Shown here: positions 27,144 to 32,770 of the stretch, in pieces | Position numbering within the stretch: position 1 is the first letter of the stretch | Layout of the letters: each line of letters starts with the position of its first letter | From: Planctomycetia bacterium | GTDB lineage: Bacteria; Planctomycetota; Planctomycetia; Pirellulales; PNKZ01 | Direction of reading: 5' to 3' | DNA: 32,770 bases | Assembly: GCA_021413845.1 (NCBI GenBank) | Contig: JAIOPP010000121.1 | Span: 1-32,770 of the forward strand | The notes under the pieces: model-generated | Told to the model about the DNA's origin: nothing | The model's database searches: none | What the model saw: only the letters and a program-made list of their open reading frames with translations | Position numbers and translations under genes: made by a program

Positions 27144-29863
27144 GGCAGCGTCACGAATTCGTGGTGATTGAAGAGGGCATGCACGAGCATCTCGCGGGCC
27201 CGAAGTTGCGGCGAGGGGGAAGGCTTCGGCGGTGGCGATTGCCGGGCGGCGAACCACGCTTGTTGTTGCGTGAGAAACTCACGACACGCGGCCTGCTCCG
27301 CTTCGTTCGGCGCTCGGGTCACGACCGTTTCATACGCGGCGACGACGAACGCGCCGTCGTCGGCCGCATGGGCTGCGTGCAGCCGGCCGGCAAGCAACCG
27401 CGATTGGGTCAGCGTGAGCTCGCTGTTCGCCAGCGCCAAGGCCTGCTGCGGCATTACGCTTTCGCGCCGTTCATAACACTCCGTCACGGCGGCGGCATCG
27501 AACAGCTTGAGGAACGTCATCTGCTTTTCGGCGGCATGGCGAAAGTAGAGGCTGCGGCGTTTCGTCGTCAGGCCTTGAGCGTGGTCGATGTCGGGCCCGC
27601 CGAACGTCGGGTCGAGCTCTCCCGCGCAACTGAGCACGCAGTCTCTTACGACTTCCGCTTCCAAGCGCCGGGCGGGAAACTTCGTGAGATAATGATTATC
27701 GGGATCGCCGCCGACAGCGGTTGCCGCGGCGTGCGACGATTGACGGTAGGTGCTCGACGTGACGATCAGGCGCTGGAGATGCTTGATCGACCACGGCCGG
27801 GCCGACGGGGTCGTTTGCGGGTCGACGAACTCGGCCGCCAGCCAATCGAGCAGCTCCGGGTGCGTCGGCTTCGCGCCGAGCGTGCCGAAGTTGGCGGTCG
27901 TGGCGACGATCGCTCGATCGAAGTGTCGGCCCCAAAGATGATTCACCGCCACGCGCGCCGTCAGCGGGTTCTTCGGATCGACGACCCACCGGGCCAGCGC
28001 CGAGCGGCGACCGCTGCTTTGCGGTGGATAGACTTCGAGCTTGCGTTTCGCATACGCCGAGCTCTCGGGCAGCGCGAGCGCCGCCTCGGCATCTTTCAAT
28101 ATTTTTTGCGTATCGGCTTTCTTCTTCGCCGCTTGCTCGACTCGTTTCACGTCCGACGCCGGCTTATCCGGCTTCCCCGCCACGACCGGCTTGGCTTTGC
28201 TCAGCGCTTCGTCCGCAGCGAGCACTTCGTTCTCGGCTTTCGCTACTTCCACGCGCGCCTCGGCCACGGCCTGACGCCGCTGCGCTAGAGTCGAGGCCGT
28301 CGCCGACTTCTTCCAAGCTTCGGTGTTCGATTTCCCGGCGGCTTCGAGTTGCTCGACCTCGATGACGAGCTTGAGCGTTTCATAACGCTGCCGGGCCGAA
28401 GCCGCTTCGAGTTCGGCCAGCTTGCGATCGCCGGCTTTCGTCGGGGTCGGCAGCGCGGCGACTTTCTTCTCGGCCTCTTCGGCCATGCGCAGGGCTCCGG
28501 CCAAGTCGTCTTGCAAGACGAACGCTTGCCGTAGCGGATCGTACGCCTCGCGAGGAAGCGAGACCGTGCTCACTTCGTACTTACCGCCGAACAGCGCGGG
28601 CACGCCCGGCGGGATCGGCTTGTCTTTGCGCGGCGTCCGTTCGTCGCCGCGCACGAACAGAAACGTCGCGGTTGCGAGATCCTTATCGAACACGCGCGGC
28701 AAACCATCGACGGCGACGTCCGCCGTGCCTGGTAGGCGATCGAGCCGAACTTGATGCGGCTCGAAGATCGCGCGGAACGCGTAGTATTCCGTCTGCTCGA
28801 TCGGGTCCGACATATGATCGTGGCACCGCGCGCAATTCAACGTCAGCCCTAAGAGCGACTTGAACGTATGCTCGACCGTGTCTTGCAGCCATTGCTCGCG
28901 GCTCAGCAGCTTGAAGTTGCGCACCAAGTATCCCGTAGCCCGCAGCTCGTTGCGATCGGTCGGCGCAAGTTCGTCGGCGGCGAGCATCGCCGTCACCATC
29001 TGATCGTACGGGCGATCGGCGTTGAGCTGCTCGATGATCCAATCGCGCCAATGCCAGATGTGCGGTTGGCTGTCGCGGATTTGTTTGTTCCAACCGGCCC
29101 AATCGCTGTAGCGCCAGATATCCATCCAATGCCGACCCCAGCGCTCGCCGTATTGCGGACGAGCCAAGAGACGATCGACCACTTTTTCATAAGCATCGGG
29201 AGCGTCGTCGTGGAGGAAGTCTTGCAGCTCTTGGCGCGTCGGCGCGAGGCCCGTCAGGTCGAGATAGAGACGACGGAGCAAGACCTGCTTCGCTGCTTCC
29301 GGGGCCGGCGCAAGGCCGCGTCGGCGTTGCTCGGCCGCGACGAACGTATCGATCGGGTTGCGAGCCCAACCTTTCGCGTCGACGGCAGCGGCCGGCCGCC
29401 GCACCGGTTGGAACGCCCAATGGGCCCGCGGGTCGGCGATCGGCGTCTCGGCGGGAGCCTTCGCGCCCGCATCGATCCAGCTTCGCAAGATCGAGACTTC
29501 GCTTTCGTCCAGCGCCTTGCCTTCCGCCTCGGGAGGCATGCGCGAATGGTCGTGTGTCCCGAGGACGGCGTGCATCAACGGGCTGTCGGCACTTCGTCCG
29601 GGAACGACCGCGGGACCGCTGTCGCCTCCGCCGATCACGCCGGCTGCCGTGTCGATGCGGAAGCCCGACTTTTGCCGCACGGCGCTATGGCACGCCAAGC
29701 AATGTTTCGCGAGCAACGGCTTGACGTCGCGAACGTAATCGACCGCTTCGGCCGCAACGACGCCGGAGCTCAAAGCCGCGAAAACCACGACCAGCACAAG
29801 CGACGCCATTCCCGCGCTTCGGGTGCAGCGCAAACATCGCCGGTAGAAAGGAGTTGCGAGCAT
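27140..29863 (-). CDS. PSCyt1/DUF1549/DUF1553 protein with coiled coil
   Basis: The 907-residue protein begins with a signal peptide (MASLVLVVVFAALSSGVVAAEA from residue 19). PSCyt1 carries heme motif CLACH (55-59) and the MPPEAEGKAL metal-ligand region. DUF1549 (about 168-370) contains a second motif CARCH (344-348). Residues of about 452-600 form a long Ala/Glu/Lys-rich coiled coil, longer than the matching linker of the copy at 12697. DUF1553 (about 618-907) begins RRSALARWVVDPKNPLTARVAVNHLWGRHF and ends without interruption (EMLVHALFNHHEFVTLP). The pyrimidine-rich leader has no Shine-Dalgarno site. It is coupled to DUF1501 protein 2. Family role: supposed periplasmic heme protein in polysaccharide use, not proven. 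Confidence 0.92.
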   Translation of the reverse strand: MLATPFYRRCLRCTRSAGMASLVLVVVFAALSSGVVAAEAVDYVRDVKPLLAKHCLACHSAVRQKSGFRIDTAAGVIGGGDSGPAVVPGRSADSPLMHAVLGTHDHSRMPPEAEGKALDESEVSILRSWIDAGAKAPAETPIADPRAHWAFQPVRRPAAAVDAKGWARNPIDTFVAAEQRRRGLAPAPEAAKQVLLRRLYLDLTGLAPTRQELQDFLHDDAPDAYEKVVDRLLARPQYGERWGRHWMDIWRYSDWAGWNKQIRDSQPHIWHWRDWIIEQLNADRPYDQMVTAMLAADELAPTDRNELRATGYLVRNFKLLSREQWLQDTVEHTFKSLLGLTLNCARCHDHMSDPIEQTEYYAFRAIFEPHQVRLDRLPGTADVAVDGLPRVFDKDLATATFLFVRGDERTPRKDKPIPPGVPALFGGKYEVSTVSLPREAYDPLRQAFVLQDDLAGALRMAEEAEKKVAALPTPTKAGDRKLAELEAASARQRYETLKLVIEVEQLEAAGKSNTEAWKKSATASTLAQRRQAVAEARVEVAKAENEVLAADEALSKAKPVVAGKPDKPASDVKRVEQAAKKKADTQKILKDAEAALALPESSAYAKRKLEVYPPQSSGRRSALARWVVDPKNPLTARVAVNHLWGRHFDRAIVATTANFGTLGAKPTHPELLDWLAAEFVDPQTTPSARPWSIKHLQRLIVTSSTYRQSSHAAATAVGGDPDNHYLTKFPARRLEAEVVRDCVLSCAGELDPTFGGPDIDHAQGLTTKRRSLYFRHAAEKQMTFLKLFDAAAVTECYERRESVMPQQALALANSELTLTQSRLLAGRLHAAHAADDGAFVVAAYETVVTRAPNEAEQAACREFLTQQQAWFAARQSPPPKPSPSPQLRAREMLVHALFNHHEFVTLP

Positions 29864-29944
29864 GGCGGGGAGGGGGAGGCGGGAGGAAACCGAGACGGTG
29901 CGGGAACTCTATTCAATCGTGTCCGGCCGCCGCGGTCAACCTAA

Positions 29945-31042
29945 TTATCGGACGCCTTCAGAGCCCGGCACCAGACCTTCGGTGGCGATCAATAAAATTT
30001 TGCTCCGCTCGTCGAGCGCGAGCTCTTGCGCAAGCGGAGAACCGGGCAGGGCCGACAACAAGCCCGCCAGGCCGGTCGCGCCGGAAGCGGTCGTCGCCGG
30101 TCCGCCGCAGGCGAGGAGCAGAGCGACGGCTTCGCTTAGCGCCGCTTCGCTCACGCTCACGGCATCGGCTTGCACACGGCGCAAAATCTCCACGGCCGGC
30201 GCCGAGGCTTCGCCGCACGACAACATCTCGGCCGACGTTTGCAAATCGCCCGACAGCCGCTCGATGCGCCGCTCGCGCAGCGCGAGCCCGACGCATGCCA
30301 CCGCTTCCGGCTCGACGACGACGATGCGACAAGCGAGCGAGTAAGTCTCGCGGAGTCCTTGCGCCAAAGCCGCCGCGAGGCCGCCGACTCCCGCTTGCAC
30401 GAACAAGTGCGTCGGCCGCGCAGCGCCGCGACTGCCGAGTTGCTCGACGATCTCTTCGACCATGAGCCCGTAGCCGGCCATCACGTCGGCCGTGACGGGA
30501 TCGTTCAGATGCGGCGACGTATCGGAGATGAGCAAGCCCTCGCCGCGCTCGACCGCCAGAAACGCGGCATCCACCGCATCGTCGTACGAGCCGTCGATCC
30601 ACACGATCTCGGCACCCCGAGCGGCGATCCGCTTCGCGCGCGACTCCGGCACCTGCGTGTGCAAGTACACGCGGGCCGACGCTCCGGCCAGCTCGGCCGC
30701 TGCGGCCACGGCGAGCCCATGATTGCCGTCGCTCGCACAGATGAGGGTCGGCAGCTTCGCGGTCGGTAGTTTCTGGGTCGGTAGCTTACTGTCGGAGCCG
30801 TTGCGAGCCGTGAGCGAAGCGATCGTCGGCAGTTCGGCGGCGCGGGCCAAGGCGCGCAGTCCGGCGTACATCCCCCCGAGCACCTTGAAGCTGCCGAGCG
30901 GACGGCGACCTTCGTCTTTCACATACACCGCGCCGACTCCGCAACGCTGCGCCAGCGCGGGAAGATCGAGGAGCGGCGTCGGCTCATAAGCAGGCCAAAG
31001 CCGAAACAAGGCCCGCGGCGATTCGTCGGAAAGGGAAGTCAT
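29945..31042 (-). CDS. Diaminopropionate-ammonia-lyase-like PLP enzyme
   Basis: The ATG at 31042 gives 365 residues; a TTG at 31090 is the only longer start and adds an unlikely proline-rich segment. The fold-type II PLP enzyme has its cofactor lysine K53 in PLGSFKVLGG, the phosphate loop GVGGLAAAL, and ASDGNHGLA, where D105 matches the catalytic aspartate of diaminopropionate ammonia-lyase; a second Asp is in GSYDDAV (154-155). The opening LFRLWPAYEPTPLLDLPALA is typical of that family, which turns 2,3-diaminopropionate into pyruvate and ammonia. Threonine or serine dehydratase activity is possible. Residues 85-99 are a (KLPT) repeat missing from usual members. It is divergent from the SDR gene. 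Confidence 0.85.
   Translation of the reverse strand: MTSLSDESPRALFRLWPAYEPTPLLDLPALAQRCGVGAVYVKDEGRRPLGSFKVLGGMYAGLRALARAAELPTIASLTARNGSDSKLPTQKLPTAKLPTLICASDGNHGLAVAAAAELAGASARVYLHTQVPESRAKRIAARGAEIVWIDGSYDDAVDAAFLAVERGEGLLISDTSPHLNDPVTADVMAGYGLMVEEIVEQLGSRGAARPTHLFVQAGVGGLAAALAQGLRETYSLACRIVVVEPEAVACVGLALRERRIERLSGDLQTSAEMLSCGEASAPAVEILRRVQADAVSVSEAALSEAVALLLACGGPATTASGATGLAGLLSALPGSPLAQELALDERSKILLIATEGLVPGSEGVR
30746..30790 (-). repeat. Three tandem 15-bp repeats within the PLP lyase gene
   Basis: Plus-strand units are GGTCGGCAGCTTCGC (30746-30760), GGTCGGTAGTTTCTG (30761-30775) and GGTCGGTAGCTTACT (30776-30790). On the coding strand they encode SKLPT, QKLPT and AKLPT. The unit length is a multiple of three, so copy number can change without breaking the frame. 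Confidence 0.9.
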
Positions 31043-31249
31043 CGGTGTCGGGGTCGGCCTTTCATCCGGCGGCCTTACATGCGGCGGCAACTCGGCAACG
31101 GCGAGCTTAATATCTTACGGTGCCAAGCATAACAGGTATCCCATCGCGATCATCCGGGCAACCGATTTCAGCGCAGCGTGTATCTCGCCGCGCATGCCGC
31201 TGATAAACTGGCGGCCTCACCATTAAAACCACTCGGAAAGTATGCACTC

Positions 31250-32008
31250 ATGGCAAACGAGTTGAAAGATCGGGTCGCGTTGGTCACCGGCTCCGGAGTC
31301 GGCATCGGGCGGGCCTGCGCCGTAGCGCTGGCTCGTGCGGGAGCGGTCGTCGGCGTGCATTACAACAGCAGCGCAGCCGAAGCTCGCGAGACGCTAGAAC
31401 TGGTCGCCGAGGCCGGGTCGCGCGGCTTTCTCTTGCAGGCCGATCTCACCGACGAAGCGGCGGCGAACCGGATCGTCGACGAGTTGTTCGAGCAAGCCGG
31501 TCGGCTCGATGTGTTGGTGAACAACGCCGGCAATCCGCTGCGCCGCTCGAGCTTAGAGAACTGCCCGCTCGACCTCTGGCGGCAAGCGTTCGACATCAAC
31601 GTCACGGCCCCGTTCTTAGTCACGCGCCGAGCGATCCCGCACTTGCGCGCGTCGGGCCACGGCAGCATCATCAACAATCTTTCGCTCTCGGTGCAGACCG
31701 GCGGAGCAGGGGGGGCCGGGCCCTACGCCGCCGCGAAGGGAGCGCTGCAAGTGATGACGCGAACCCTTTCGCGCGAGCTCGCGCCGCAGGTCCGAGTGAA
31801 CTCGATCATGCCGGGCGTCGTCGAGACACGGCACCACGAAGTGTTCAGCACGCCAGAACGCATGGAAGACTACCGCCGCCAAACGCCGCTAGGCCGCAAC
31901 GCCACGGCCGACGAAGTGGCGGGCGCAGTCGTCTTCCTCGCCTCCGACGGAGCCGCCTTCATGACCGGCGCCACCCTCGACATCAACGGCGGCCGGTTCT
32001 TGCGATGA
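31250..32008 (+). CDS. SDR-family oxidoreductase
   Basis: The ATG at 31250, with GGAAAG ten bases upstream, gives 252 residues starting MANELKDRVALVTG; the open frame to 31178 has no good start. The classical SDR pattern is complete: cofactor motif TGSGVGIG (13-20), ADLTD (64-68), NNAG (91-94), N117, S145 or S147, and Y159xxxK163. VHYNSS after the second strand (H37, Y38, N39) suggests NADP(H) rather than NAD(H). The closing DGAAFMTGATLDINGGRFLR is typical of FabG- and glucose-dehydrogenase-like members. The substrate cannot be told. It is divergent from the PLP lyase. Confidence 0.92.
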   Translation: MANELKDRVALVTGSGVGIGRACAVALARAGAVVGVHYNSSAAEARETLELVAEAGSRGFLLQADLTDEAAANRIVDELFEQAGRLDVLVNNAGNPLRRSSLENCPLDLWRQAFDINVTAPFLVTRRAIPHLRASGHGSIINNLSLSVQTGGAGGAGPYAAAKGALQVMTRTLSRELAPQVRVNSIMPGVVETRHHEVFSTPERMEDYRRQTPLGRNATADEVAGAVVFLASDGAAFMTGATLDINGGRFLR

Positions 32009-32139
32009 GCCGCGTTGTTACGACGAGCAAAATCGGACTCGCGTTATCGCTGGTGGGCCTGACTTGTCGTCGACAAAAGGGGTGAGCTACGTCTTGCCGT
32101 GCAACTGCACGAGCCGTACGAGACCGGCGCCGAGCAAGG

Positions 32140-32556
32140 CTACCCGTCAGCCAAGCCTTCGAATGTCGATTTGAAGTCGTCTTCGGTGAGCGTGGTGTCG
32201 AACAGACCGCGTTGCAGACCTGCGTGCCGACTTACGCCCATGTAGCGTAGGCTGGCGTCCTCATACCGGCGGAACTTCCATACGGCGTCGTTCATGAGGG
32301 CGCTGTTGAACACGCCCAAGCTCATCAGTCGCTCGAAGTCCGCCGTCGTCAGGCCGGTTACTTGCTTAAACAGCTTGGGCTCCAGTTTCGTGATGACATC
32401 CTTCAGTCGTTGTTCACGAAAGTCGGTGAGATACATAAACACGGGAACCCGCGCGGCGAACTTGATCAGTTTCTCCTGAACCTGCTTACGGAGACTCTTG
32501 CGCTCTTTTTCCGCTTCGGTGAGCTCCTTCTTTTCTTTCGCGTTCGGCTCATCTCC
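32140..32556 (-). pseudogene. 3' remnant of a helicase or restriction-type gene
   Basis: Reading the minus strand from the insertion point at 32556 gives 138 residues ending in TAG at 32140-32142. It begins GDEPNAKEKKELTEAEKERK and passes through KFAARVPVFMYLTDFREQRL, QVTGLTTADFERLMSLGVFN and FRRYEDASLRYMGV. This resembles, from memory, the C-terminal end of large DEAD/DEAH helicase or restriction-subunit proteins, which is only a moderate match. The frame continues straight into the IS3-type element at 32557, where the residues stop making sense. The gene is therefore probably cut by the insertion, with its N-terminal part to the right of the window. It has no start of its own and is likely dead. 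Confidence 0.65.
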
Positions 32557-32581
32557 TGACCTGCCCCCCTTAAACGAGTCC

Positions 32582-32606
32582 GGTCGTCAGTCGTAGACTG
32601 ACGACC
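32582..32606 (+). other. Perfect hairpin in the IS leader
   Basis: GGTCGTCAGTC (32582-32592) pairs with GACTGACGACC (32596-32606) around the loop GTA. It lies between the IS end and the transposase start. A hairpin here may limit transcription or translation that reads in from outside, as in several IS families. Confidence 0.75.
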
Positions 32607-32630
32607 ATCACTTGAAAAAGGGAGGGGATC

Positions 32631-32770
32631 ATGGGCACGAAGCGTTTGCAGGTCGAGCAGATCATTCAGCAGTTACGGGAAGCGGAATTGGAGATCTCGC
32701 GGGGCCAGACGGTGCCGCAGGCGGCGAAGAAGATCGGCGTGACGGAGCAGACGTACTACCGGTGGCGGAA
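32631..32770 (+). CDS. IS3-family transposase OrfA (partial)
   Basis: The first 46 residues of an IS3-family OrfA are visible, starting MGTKRLQVEQIIQQLREAE and running to EQTYYRWRK at the edge. The IIxxLREAE start and the AAKKIGVTEQTYYRWR helix-turn-helix are characteristic; this part binds the IS ends. In IS3 elements a -1 frameshift joins OrfA to the DDE catalytic OrfB, which would lie outside the window. A strong purine ribosome site (GGAGGGG, 32621-32627) precedes the ATG. Confidence 0.88.
   Translation, partial: MGTKRLQVEQIIQQLREAELEISRGQTVPQAAKKIGVTEQTYYRWR

Larger units (their letters stand above)
32557..32770 (+). mobile_element. IS3-family insertion sequence, left end (partial)
   Basis: The left end begins TGACCTGCCCCCCTTAAACG, matching the TGA-started, C-rich ends of IS3-family elements (IS407/IS511 style). 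A hairpin leader and a transposase start follow. The element continues past the window edge, so its right end, orfB and target duplication cannot be seen. Confidence 0.75.

Noticed and set aside
29866-29890. G-rich tract near the start of the second DUF1553 gene, possible G-quadruplex
   Set aside because: Only three runs of three or more G are present, so a standard four-tract quadruplex is not supported. On the transcript it is C-rich.

Overview
The window looks like a piece of a planctomycete chromosome, most likely from the Pirellulales group. The main evidence is two copies of a planctomycete hallmark gene pair: a large secreted protein with PSCyt1, DUF1549 and DUF1553 domains, followed by a Tat-exported DUF1501 protein. 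Also fitting are the GC-rich sequence, the many Sec- or Tat-exported proteins, a Tat-exported Gfo/Idh/MocA oxidoreductase, a long proline-rich secreted protein, frequent lack of Shine-Dalgarno sites and short minisatellites. No rRNA, tRNA, CRISPR array or replication origin was recognised.

Layout. 1-1351: the 3' end of an unknown gene, a convergent five-helix membrane protein, and a VapC-type toxin with its antitoxin on the minus strand. 1521-3712: a deoxyhypusine-synthase-like protein translationally coupled to a PfkB sugar kinase. 3744-7535: an exported amidohydrolase and an oxidoreductase on the minus strand, divergent from a small cupin; four 15-bp tandem repeats lie in the shared upstream region. 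7902-11063: a proline-rich secreted protein, ended by a strong hairpin. 11179-18109 (minus strand): GH16 beta-glucanase, epmA, a PSCyt1/DUF1549/DUF1553 protein carrying a nested LamG domain and an in-frame palindromic repeat, and DUF1501 protein 1. 18552-21419: a VWA-domain protein and a Tyr/Gly-rich secreted repeat protein with an ideal ribosome binding site and a textbook terminator. 21430-25519: a choloylglycine-hydrolase-family acylase, an SGNH hydrolase and an acyltransferase-SGNH fusion. 25695-29863: the second DUF1549/DUF1553 and DUF1501 pair. 29945-32008: a diaminopropionate-ammonia-lyase-like PLP enzyme with a (KLPT)-type repeat, divergent from an SDR oxidoreductase. 32140-32770: the 3' remnant of a helicase or restriction-type gene, cut by the left end of an IS3-family element that runs off the window.

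How the genes work together. Most of the content is extracytoplasmic catabolism and envelope biology: GH16 glucanase, SGNH esterases, O-acyltransferase, acylase, amidohydrolase, and the two cytochrome-like/DUF1501 pairs. The strongest candidate for an undescribed system is the DHS-like/PfkB pair. The clearest structural oddities are repeats inserted in frame into enzymes: a palindromic element in the first DUF1553 protein and a 15-bp minisatellite in the PLP lyase.
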